Positions 35,201 through 46,964 of a stretch of 64,000 nucleotides of DNA are shown here, piece by piece. Position 1 is the first letter of the stretch; every line of letters starts with the position of its first letter. The notes beneath the pieces are model-generated. The model was not told the DNA's origin. It saw nothing but the letters and a program-made list of their open reading frames with translations, and ran no database searches. Both the position numbers and the translations under genes were made by a program. Source of the DNA: Tribonema minus (lineage: Eukaryota > Sar > Xanthophyceae > Tribonematales > Tribonemataceae); NCBI GenBank assembly GCA_017506865.1, contig JAFCMP010000532.1:62001-126000 (forward strand), written 5' to 3'.

Positions 35201-38043
35201 TCGCGGATGGCTGGGTCCTGCGCACTAACCGGGGCGACGGCAGGCGCGCGGGTGAGTGGATGCTCAGCTTGCGCATGGATTCGGGGGCATTGTTGACGTC
35301 ATTTGTTGTGAACACGCGGCGCGGCGTGACAGATGCAGCGCAGCCATGTTTCGTGGAGTGCTCTCAGGCTGTGACACCGTCACGTCATCTGCAGCAACTT
35401 CAGATTTCGCTCTTACACACGTACCACTTGCCCGGCCTCACCACCTACGTTCCGTGTGTATCCTGCGTGGCACGCCTCGAGCACATTTCAAGCACGTTTC
35501 ATTCATCAACAGGCCGCGTGCAAGCGTCACTGCGTCTGTAGTACCTTCAAGTGTTGTCTCAAAAGCATATCGCCCCCCGTGCTCACCCATGTCCCACGCG
35601 CGTCGCGCACGCCTCTCAGCGCGCCGCTTCAGGTACAGGGGAGGCAGGCGGCGGCACTGCGGCGGCCGCTTGGGCACGCTGTACCGCCGCCGCCGCCGCG
35701 TCGGACGTTGTCGCCTCCGCCGCCGCGCTCGCGGACGTCTGCACGGTACGTGCCAATGCCACCGTCAGTACCTTTACTCTGTGTGGATGCTGTTACGGAG
35801 TAGCGCAGGGCAGATGTGCTTTGGATGTAGGTTAGATGTGCTTCATGAGCGGCGCATGGGCGTGGAGGTTGCAGCAGCGCGGCGACTCGCACAAGGTACA
35901 GCGGTGGCCGCTCGCAGTGACAGGAGCATCTGCGGTGCTGTTGTGGAAGAACCAGTGTGCTGCTGAAGCAAGTTGTGGTGTTGTGAGGGTGCAGAAAGGC
36001 GAGCAGTTTGGTGCACTTGAAGTGCGAGCGTGAACAGTGGCGGTACCCGCCCGGCCGTGCCATCAGGTTTCAGATGGTCACACTCCATACTGCAATGACT
36101 CTTGCAGGACTGGAGTGTGGTTGTACTCAAGTGTGCGTTCTGTCGTTTCACCGTCTACGCCGCACCTGCAGGCACCCAACCATTTGCAGCGCTGCACAAC
36201 GCATGTGCACAAAGTGCACTCTCCCAACTTGCGTTGCACGCCTACATGTGCTGCGCACATGCCCCTATGCTCTGCCTACTAACCTGCAAAGCGCCTCACC
36301 CAACCACGAACGCCCACCGCGCCTCAGGCCTCATGCGCGCCTACGTTCTTGGCACCACCCGCATCATCACGGCTCTACTCAATGCCGGCTGGACGGCTGC
36401 GTCTGCGTGCACGTCGTCGCTGCTTTCGTGCGCGGCTGCTCTTCCCCCACCCTGCCGTGCGGTGAGTGCACTGGCTTGATCGCATTGTCCTCATGCACGC
36501 TATTATGCCACTTCACAATGGCAAGAAATGGCATGTGCTGTCGCCCTACGCAGGCCGTTGCTTCACATTTCATGCGCACTTGGAGGCACACCGAAGTTGA
36601 GCACCAAACCGGCCTCTGTGCTAGGCCTCATGGCCACATGCACTTCAAGTTGATGTTCAAGTTGATGTTGAACTCACCTCAACTTCAACTCCATGTTCAG
36701 TCCATTGACACCGCGGCAAAGGACATTGGTTTGATTCTGGCATGTCTAGCCCAGGTATGCATCCACGTAGATGTTGAAGTTATGTAGCGGTGAGCTCTTC
36801 ACACCGGCAGTTCGTACCAGGAGACCATGCTGCAGCGATGGACGCACGCTTTCAAAGGTGCCTGGCTTTGACCTGTTTCACTCACATGATGTGCTGTGCA
36901 ACTGTTGCTACTTGCGCTCAAACCTTACATATCTTGTATCATGTTTTATCTGCCTCTGTATCTTACATCAAGTCGCAGCTAAGGCTACTGAGGGTGACAC
37001 TCCAAAACAAAACAAGACATCTTACTCAATGTGGCAACCGCTGGTGCCTGACTGGCGATGCTGTGCAGGCGGCCTTTGCGGCAGTGACTGCGGCTGCATC
37101 TTCAGAGTTCACAACGGGCGGCCTGCCACGAAGCGTCCAGCGCTTTGCGAACGACTACTTGGCGATGTACATGGCCTGCAGGCTCGTGAGCTGGGCGCTG
37201 ACGCTGACCACCACGCCAGGTATGTATGTATGACCTGTTTTTGTGAAGGGGAAACTTCAAGCGTAAGCATGTACATGTGCGTATCAGCAATGATTGTGCC
37301 GGCACTGATGGAGGCGATGCTGGCTGTCATCAATGTAGACAAGATAGTGCCTGCCGTTCAGAAATAGTGATAGGAACAAAGCAGTCGCCAGTACACCGGT
37401 GTAGTTGTACTGTACTCTTCCTGTACTGCAGGCGCATCCCGACTGTAGTTGTCTGCCTATGCTTTCAAATTGGTGGTCATGGTGGATTGAAGGGCGCGTG
37501 TACTATTGAAGAATGGCACTGTCATCAACAGATCAATTCGCGCGACTGAACCTGCTAAATTTTATACACTGAGGAGGTGAAGGCGGAGGTCAAGCGTCAT
37601 GGAGAAAGCGCGTATTTTGGCCATGGAGCAAGTGCGTGCCTTGAACTACAGCTGGCATTTCATGTGAATTTTCAATGCTGTAACTTCGACACCACTGCTC
37701 CCTGGTGCATTCCGTTCGCCTTGGAGTTCAACTACATTCGCAGCACTGCTTCGCTTGCAGCCTCGTATCTCACCTAAAATGGCCAGGCGCAGCCGCGAAT
37801 GCTGTGCGCAGCCACAATCGCACTGACACCATGTTCAAGTTTGCATTTGCGTCGTGTTGCCATCCATGCAGGCCGTTTCGAGGACTCCGTGCGCACCGCG
37901 CAGGCATGGCTGTTCCTGTCCAGGGCCGTTGTGATCGTTGGCGCGCGACGGATGCGGGCCAAGCTGCGCGCCAGGCGCAACGTGCTGCGGCAGCGCGCCG
38001 CGATGGCGCGCGCCCGCGGACGCCGCGCTGCGAGAATGGTGAG

Positions 38044-38086
<43 letters not shown>

Positions 38087-40676
38087 GCGCATAGATGAGC
38101 CCGCAGAGCGCTGCTGCATGCCTGGCACTGGCGCGTTGGCACGTGGCAGAGTGCATCGAGGTGTGAACAGAAAGCAGTGTTGAGCGCTACGATGTGAGTT
38201 CACTGCAATCGTGGATCTGCGCTGCGAGGATGGTGAGTGCTGCTGCTGCTGCTGCCAAGCAGAGAGAGACGAGCACGCGGCGCATTGGTGTCAGTGCATG
38301 CAGCCGCGCTGGCGCGTTGCCACGTGGCAGCGGTGTATCAAACCGTACTTTGCAGTATGCTGCGAGGAGTGTTGAGTTTGGTGGCGAGTGTGCACATGGA
38401 CATCATGAAATTGAAGTTGAAGTCGGCGCGCTGGCACGCAGCAGCGGTGCATTGAAGCGCATGTAGAAAGAGGCAGTGAGCACTTTGATCAAAGTTGAAG
38501 TTGAGGCCAGCATGCTGCTGCATGCCTTCGCGCCTCGCGCCTTTATGTTGGCACGTGACAGCGTTTTTTGTAGAAATGAGGATGAGCGTTGTGGCAAGAT
38601 TGAACTTCATGGTGCAGATGGAGTTAAAAAAGGCGCGCGGCTGCTTACATCCCCTCGCGCCAGCATGTTGGCACGAGATGTCTGTAGAGAGCAGCGTTAG
38701 CACTGTGACCAGAGTGAACTTCATTTTTAAGTTGAATTTCAAGTTGAGATTTTGTTTTGTGTTGAAGTTGAGGTTGTGCGATGCTCAGCACCGCTCTCAG
38801 TCGAGATTGAGTTCTACGCAAAAGTGGGGAATGCTCAGCGGGCTGCACCGAGCGATGCTGCGTGCGCATTGTTATGCCAATAAGCGCTGGTGATGAAAAA
38901 AAAACAAAAAACTGAAATCTGTCGGAGGCGTCTGCGATGTCGGCGTGCGTACCACTAAGCCCACGTGCACGCCCCCTGCCTCTGCGAGCTCGCCACAGCG
39001 TTCTCCGCTCAACTTCAAGTTTGAGCGCTGCCGTAATGGCAACGCTCGACACTGCTGACCGCGCTGCACTGCGCCAGAGCCCTCAGATAGTACTTTGAGA
39101 TTTTGCTTCATCACATACTCACCGCACCCTGACCTGACGATTCCACACATGCGCCGATGCTGCTGCTGCTCAGGTGGCGGCGTTGTCCAAGGTGGTGGGG
39201 CCTCCGTACGCGGCGCGAGCACTGTGGCGCTTCTACCGCAGCGCCCTCTTCCCCGAGCTGATCGCTGCTGCTGCGCCGGTCGTCAAGTACATGGGCCTCG
39301 CGTGCCGCCTCTGGGCGCTGCTGAAGGTGGCAAGGGCGCTGCGCCGCGCATACGTCGGCGCGGATCCAGGTGCGGTCTTTGTAGTGGTCACTATGGAATG
39401 ACTTCGAAGTAGGTGTGTGCAGTGGTCGCTATGGAACAGTTTTGAAAGGAGCCCAGTGGCAGTGGTAAAGCCGAGTTCTTAGGTGCACATGGTTATTGGA
39501 CTTCGGAGCTGAGGCAGAGCTGTGATGGAGGAGCGAGGCCTTGAAGACAAAGTGCCGTCGTGCGCCTGCAGGCCAGGCACCGCCTGTGCCATAGACCCAG
39601 CATACCCGGGGCCCTGCGGGAACATGCACGCACGCAGCGCATGAGTTCACCTGCATCACGTGTAAACCACTTGCATGATGCGTTTTGTTGGACACTTTAA
39701 GTTTGCTGTTGAAGTAGGTGCTACGACTACGGAGTTGCGCAGCGATGCACCCAGTATTCCATCCTTGAAGCGTGTGCAATCACGCCTGATGCACGCTCAT
39801 GAGAATGCATCTGTGTATCTCGGTGCTGCGCGCTGTACCTGCAGCCGTTCGTGCCAAGGTCGACTCCCTTCTCTTGTTGCTGCGTGCGATTTGGATCAAG
39901 CCGCTGCTGGGGCAGGCTCTCGTGTGGGCATCACTTCAGGCAAGCCCACCGCTGATGGAACCGCCGCGCTGGATTTGAAGTGTGTCTGTCTTGTACTGGT
40001 TATGTACTCATTGTGTACTCGTCATGCGGTGGCCTGTACAGCTGAAGCGTACCCATACAATGCCTGTACCCACCTTGCTAGCTCACACGCTGACCATGTG
40101 TCGGAGATGCAGGCTGTCACGTCAAAAGCTGCGTTATGACCACTGACCATACTCGCGTCATTCGTTGGCGTAATGCAGTATGCCTTACTATGCCGCGCGT
40201 TCGCCTGTGGAGGAACAGAGTTTGGCAGCACTTCAGCCATACGATCTTCAAGCTCTCTCATCTCAGACGCACAAAAGCAGCAGCATGTGCGACGCCGTAC
40301 ATGCAGCTTCTTGAAGAGCTGCTTGGCAGCAAGCATAAGGAGCTGCTGTGACGGCCTGCACTCATGGTCCACACCCGCTGCGGCTGCTTGAAATATGGTG
40401 TGATCCGATCGCGGTGATCATTTCTGCGGTTGCCACATCAACAGCACCATAGCATCTGGTGGGGACCTGTGTAACTCGGCCGGCTCAACCTCTCGCACGT
40501 CATGTGCTCGCTGCTGCAGCTTCCGGCGCTGATGGGCATCTACGTCAGCCCCCGCTTCGCGATCATCGCGCCGGTGGCGTGGGACGATCTCTTGCCCATT
40601 TCCACCGTCTGCTGCTGCGCATGCACGGTCATGGTCGCGTACGGGGAGCTGTGCGAGTACCTGCGCCGCGCTGAAG
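32222..40676 (+). CDS. Membrane-segment half of the giant gene (13 exons)
   Basis: Exons are 32,222-32,623; 33,007-33,665; 33,960-34,197; 34,727-34,809; 35,071-35,251; 35,633-35,745; 36,108-36,461; 36,701-36,754; 37,069-37,219; 37,872-38,038; 39,174-39,369; 39,845-39,939; 40,520-40,676. Phases chain as 1,0,1,0,1,0,0,0,1,0,1,0,1. Donors are mostly gtgagt, gtgcgg or gtatgt. Many exons encode one likely membrane span, for example IYIIAKKFAVVTVAVLK, FTLALACLQLLGIWC, VVGFLTLELAAFALLQ, LVGLYVPMTVFSVWG and LPALMGIYVSPRFAIIAPVA. Basic Arg-rich stretches lie between them. No transporter, channel or receptor signature is recognised. The 5' border of the 36,108 exon and the small 36,701 exon are the least certain. 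Confidence 0.55.
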
Positions 40677-43600
40677 GTGCGTCAACCGCAACTTGAACTT
40701 TAGCGCGCCCTCCTGCTCAGTTTCTGCACAAGCGCAGCGATGCTCGGTGCTTCGATGTCGCCCTTTGTAAAATTCATCAAGAATGGGAAGCACTGGTGAT
40801 TCACAGTAGATGGTACATGATGGCTACTCAATTGCGGGCTCGGCGCACCAGCATGGCTGGCGCTCATTATATGCTCCCCCCCCCCTGGCGTATCCAACAA
40901 GGAACCAGGTCGCTCAAGTGTGGCTGTGACGAATGCAGCTTGATGAGCAGCGCACTGCGGCGCATTGACTTCAGCAAAGAGCCTCGGTGACATGCGTACA
41001 CTTTACATTTGCGGCAGAGTCAAAGTGCCCGCGCGAGCTACTGTTGCGCTTTTGCCCCTGTGTGACATACCCCCCGCCCGTTGCACGACATGTCAGCGTG
41101 TTGAGTGCGCTAATTCTGCCAGAGCAGGCACTGCTCACAAACGCGCATCGCGTCTACGCGTACCGTGAGCGCCCTCTTGAGCACTGTCGTGAACAACACT
41201 TATTTTGCACAGAGGGAATCACACCGCGCTGCGTCTCTGTGCACTGCCCACGCCGCCCCTGTCTGACCGCAGCGCCAGCGCCTCTTTTAAGCACCATCAT
41301 CAACATCACTTGAACATAAGGACTCACGATGCGCTGCGCCTCTATGCACTGCCCACGCCGCCCCTGTCTGACGGCAGCGCCAGCCCCTCTCTTGAGCACC
41401 GTCATCGGCAACATTTGTTCTGCAAAGAGGGACTCACACTGCCCTGATCCTCAGCACACTGCCTTTGCCGCCACTGTTTGACCGCAGCGCGAGCATGAGC
41501 AACACTTGCACAAGAGGACTCGTACCGCTCTGCGCATCTGCGCGCTGCCCACGCCGCCCCTGTCTGACCGCAGCGCCAGCGCCTCTTTTGAGCACTGTCA
41601 TAAACAACACTTGCACACAAAGAAACTCACACCGCGCTGCGCCTCTATGCACTGCCTGCGCGCCACTGTCTGACCGCGACGCAAGCGCCGCTTTTGAGCA
41701 CTGTCACAAACAAGATTTCCACACATAGGGACTTACACTGCCCCGAGCCTCTGCACACTGCCTTCGCCGCCACTGCCTGACCGCAGAACGAGCATGTACA
41801 ACACTTGCACAAGAGACCTGACACCGCTCTGCGCATCTGTGCACTGCCTACGCCGCCCCTGTCTGACCGCAGCGCCAGCCCCTCTTCTGAGCACCGCCAT
41901 CAGCAACACTTGCTTTTGCACATAGGGACTCACACTGCCCTGCGCCTCTCACGCCGCCCCTGTCTGACCGCAGCGCAAGCGCCACTGCCCGCCGCACCTG
42001 CGCTGGTCGTCATCGAAGCGCCAGAGCCTGCAGCCGTAGGCGCGGCTCTGGTGCGACCGCCGCCGCCGCCGCCGCGCTGGCAGTGGTACACGAACGGCGG
42101 CGTCGCTCGGCGGTTGATACGCGCGCCGGGACACCCACGCGAGTGGAACGGTCAGGTGCTGAGCATGGAGTCGGTGGTGCGGCGCAGCGACGTTCCAGTG
42201 CGCGCGGAGGTACTGCAGGGCATGACCAGGTATGCATGCGCTGATGTTTTTCTTCATTTTCTTAAATGTTTTTGCTTTGCGCTCGTGGCGCGCTTGCGGC
42301 CATGCGTCGCAGACAGTACGTCATGATAGGGGTCTGCAGCCGGTGTTGAGCGACTATCACGCACCCGGTGGCACGCGGCGCTTGCGCGCGCCGTTTGCCA
42401 TCCAGCTCACGACCATATGATATCATCGGGGCGCACGTCGAGGCACCACTTGACACTGCGCAAGCCTCCAGGAATTCCATTTCACACAGCGCGTGGGATT
42501 TGAAGCACCTGTTGAGGTTCGGGACCCACACGCCATCATTTCACAGGAACAGGGCGCCGCCTGCAAGATGACGAGAACCTCTGATCGCTAGGAAGTTGAG
42601 GTTGGCAATTCACACATGCGCTCGCAGATTCACAGCATGAGCGGGCTCCCATGCAGTGAACTGAACGCATTGGCAACGTTGACATCAGCCCGCATGCACA
42701 CGCTGTTCACTCCGCCCTGACTTCAACTTCAATCTGCCTTTTAGAGTACCCACGGTATGCACACCTCACCGCTATACACACCGGTGCCTCGCTGATCACG
42801 CATACATACATACCCCCTGCGCGCCGCACGCAGCTGCGACGCCGCGGCACTATACATACCAGTAAATCGTTGATCACACATACATGCATACTCTCTGCGC
42901 GCCGCACGCACCTTCGACGCCGCGGCACTATACATACCAGTACATCGTTGATCACACCTACATACATACATACCCTCTGCGCGCCGCGCGCAGCTTCGAC
43001 GCGGCCTTCACGCGGCTCATGCTGGCCCACCCCGACCGGCACATCGTCTTGGCTGGGTCGGACCCTCAAGGGCTCATGCTCGCGGGGTGGAACGCCCAAG
43101 GCTTGACGCGCGCGGTGTGGGCGGCAGTGCTCACGTCCGTCGACGCGGCTCAGCCGGGGCTGCAAGTGCTGTTCGTGGCCTCGGGAGACGGCACCAGGGA
43201 CTTTGATGACCTCCGAAAGCTGCGGCGCGCCTGGCCGGCGTTGGCTCGTCGCGAAGTGAAGGTCAGGGCGCCGCAGCTTGCGCTTGCTCCTCGTTTCGTA
43301 CTGCAGTCGGCAGGTAGAGCTGGCTCGCGTGCACGGCACGGGAGAGAGGTACTGCTGCTCCGTACGTGGCCGTGTACGCAAGTTGAAGTTGTGGATGCCA
43401 TGCGCAAGTGACAGGGCTCAGGCGGGGCTGCAAGTGCTGTTCGTGGCTTCGGGAGATGGTATCAGGGACTTCAGCGACTTCCAAAAGCTGCGGCGCACAT
43501 GGCCGGCATTTGCTTCTCAACGAGTGAAGGTGCGAGGCCCTGCGGGCACGGCCGCTTGCTCCTCATTTCGCACTCGAGAAACGAGGAGCAAGCGGCCGTG

Positions 43601-46600
43601 CCCGCACCTTCACTCGTGGACGAGCAAACGCCGGCCATGCGCGCCGCAGCTTTCGGAAATCATCGAAGTCCCTGAAGCCATCGTCTGAAGCCACAAAACG
43701 CACTTGCAGCCCCGCCTGAGCCGTGTCAACGGAGTTGAGCACTGCTGTCGGCAGGCGGTCGCAGACGGGAACGCGTGCGTCTCGATGGCTAGAATGGTTT
43801 TTTCACACTGGTCGTGTGCGCAAGTTGAAGTTGTAAATGCCATTGAAAGTGCACAAGGGCAGAGGGCGTGTCTTATGCATGCGCACCGTGCGCGCAGCGT
43901 CATGCAACGTTGCTCCATGTGGTGCGGTGGCTGTCAGCGTCTAGCTGAGTATTCTTCTGCGAGCACTGATTCAATTATCAAGCACTGAGTGAATCATTGG
44001 CGTTCCCGGGCACTTGCCGGGGCGGGCCTGCGCTGGCAACAGCACATAGTCGCATTGTTCAGCTACATTTCTGGGAGCAGTTCTTGCGGATTCCTGCGGC
44101 ATGCCTGGATGTGCTTGAAGCAAACCTGTCAAGCAGAGATTGGTGGTCTAAACTGCTGCTGCTTGTGTGACGTGTCGCCTCGTGTTGCTATGGACTGCCT
44201 TTGCTGCAGGTCGCGTTTATCAATTGGCGCAGTCTTCACACCGAAGAGCTGCATGCCGCGCATGTTGTGGTGGGCTCTGCACTTATGGTGAGCGCATTCG
44301 TAGGGCCTTTAGTACCTGAACTTCAATGTTGAAGTGAGCTCTTGTGCTACTCAGCCTTGGATCTGCTGCACCCAGTCGCCTAGTGTCGCTGCGCTCAAGT
44401 GACACATGATGCACACCGCTGCTGCTGCCCCCCCCCCCTGTCTCTCAGCATTGCGATCGTTCGACTGAGTCTTGGCCTTGTGTGCTTCGTGGCGGCATGT
44501 CAGAACACTAAGTCGCTCGATGGGGGTGCTGCTTAGGGTTAACCCTAACCCTAACCCTAACCCTAAACCTAACCCTACCCTAACTCTAACCCTAAACCAA
44601 CAGTGACGATCCCCCGAGTACCTACCCTGTGTCTGGCGGGCATCTGTGTTGCGCTGAGGAGTCGGGGTGCAACAGTTAAGCAGATGCTCAACAACGCATT
44701 GATGCATCCCATGCGTGCATTTGCTGGGCTTGCGTGCTAGAGACGCAGCTCCCCTGCTATGCTGCACGCCTGCCTTCCTCTCCGCACACAAAACTACGAG
44801 CCGATGTAGACAACTTGCATGCGCGTCTTGCTTAGCCTGCACCATTGCGGCGACGCACGCACCCGTCACAATCTCTCTGTTCTCATACCCAAACCGCGCA
44901 CGACTCTTGGTGCATGTGCAGGTGACTCTCTTCCTGAGTTCGCGCCAAGGCAATAACCCGAACCCCCCACACACCCTCGTCATCCACCGCCTGGACAACG
45001 CCAGCTTTCTCGTGCCAGAACCGCGAGAGGGGGGGGTCGGCATGGGGGCGGCAATCTTCACCAGGCTGAGGCAGGAGTTGAGGTGAGGTCACAATGCGGC
45101 TGCTGTGGCATCTGTGCTTTGTCAGCGTGCTTTGACTGTGATCGTGCTTTGACTGTGATTGTGCTTACCAGCGGGACACCACTGCGCGATGTGCGACCGA
45201 CTACCTTGGATGCGCAATGCCAGACCTTAGTTTGCGATGGCAGATTGCTGCTCACTGAAAGCGGTTGGAAGCGTCGGAAACTGTTGGTCCAAGCCTTTGC
45301 AACCTTCGTTCTGATGGCTTACAGACACAGTGCTGAGTCGCTTGATCCAAGTGGGTTGGTGTGCGTCCCGGGTAGTGCGTACATGAGATGGGCGATGTAC
45401 AGTAGTAGGCGTGGAAGTGCCATCAGTGCGAGTTTGCCTGTACTTGAAGTAGAGGCATTCGATTGTTTGCCGCGATGCAGGTCGAATGAACGTACTTCTA
45501 GATGCTGACTCACACCCTTGTTATTATCGTGACCCTAACCCTTACCCTAACGGATGTTTGTCCATCCATTGCTACATAGATCCTCACGTGACACCTGAGG
45601 CCATGTAGCGGCTCATGATCCACACGCTGTCCTCTATCATCCCCATGTCAATTCACCTCTCAGCAGCTCATGGAAATGGCATTCACGAAATGAAACCGAA
45701 CAGCTCATCGTGACTTGAAACCCTATTAGTAGGGCTAGGGTTAGCCCAGGGCTTGCCCTAACCCTAGTGAAGCGCAAGGACGATATAAGAGTGGTCACAC
45801 TGTACGAGCGGTGGGGCTGACGGGACGGACTCGCTCTTGTATCGTAGCCGTTGCTACATTGCAATCCCATTGCTCCCCTCGTACGGCAGCGACATGCAAA
45901 CTCCGCGTCCCCGCGCGCCCCGCGCGCCGCTCCTATGTTGACCCCCCTTTGCACTGCTGCTGTGCCCCCCCCCCATCCCTCAGATGCCGCACCGCGGTGA
46001 CAGCGCAGTGTTGGCACGAGCAGCAGCTTGCGGACATTGCCCCAGTTATCGAACGGCTGACCCCGGCTCCCACGCAAACGCTGCACGTCTGGAGGAACTT
46101 CAATGAGGTGAGGCACGCGTAGGGTTACGTCATGCGTCGGCTTCTAACGGTCGGCACTTTGCTGAGCATCTCATGTAATGTCTGCACAGGGGCGCCCGTG
46201 CACGTGTGCATGTCCTTGCTACTAGTTTTCCTGCAGAATACACTTGTCGCTGCTGTGCGTCTCCTCAGTGCTCAGAATCGGTGTGGCGCTGGCGATGCTC
46301 ACACTTTGCTGACGTCCGCCCTCCCCGCTTGCAGCCGGAATCGCTCTGGGCACCGCCGCCACCAGCACCCCTTGGCCTTCCTGCAGACGCACCCGCCGAC
46401 GACAACGACGGCAACGCTCAGGCAAACGGTGCACGCGCCGCCGCTGCCGCCGCCGCTGCCGCTGGGGTCGTCATCGCTGCTCGCCGCTGCTACGCTGCCG
46501 CCGTCGCTATCACCGCCGCCGCCGCTGCTCGCCCCCGCCTCGCTGCCGCCGAAGCCGCCATCGCTTGCCGCCGCCGCGCCGGGGAGGTCGCCGCCGCCGC

Positions 46601-46931
46601 CGCCGTCGCCGCTGACGCCGCCGCCGCCGCTGCCGCCACCGCCGCCGCTGCTGACGCGGCTGCCCGTGCTGCCGTCCTCGCTGCCCGCCGCCGGGAATTC
46701 CTCAGAATCGCTGCCGCCAACAGCAACTCTGCGGCTGCGGAGCGCGCTGCGGCGGCGCGGCGGAGCGTCCAGCGGCCGGAGGTTGAGTGGAAGTACGAGA
46801 GCATCGCCGAAGGCGCCGCGGCGCCGCACCGCAGCTGCATGGGGGTGCTCACAGCGGCGCAGGAGCGCGTGCTGAGCGACCTCGCCCGCCTGCAACAACC
46901 CCCGACAACCTGGTGCGTGTGTGTGCGTGTA

Positions 46932-46964
<33 letters not shown>

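Noticed and set aside
36008-36787. Single 259-codon gene
   Set aside because: It crosses a strong donor (36,462) and acceptor-like sites. The exon model in the other frame fits the phase chain better.
42741-43381. Minus-strand gene over module A
   Set aside because: It is antisense to a phase-linked exon. Its length comes from GC-rich sequence and the repeated CATACATACA block.
44533-44598. A chromosome end, judged from CCCTAA repeats
   Set aside because: Phase-linked exons lie on both sides for many kilobases, so this is an interstitial array.
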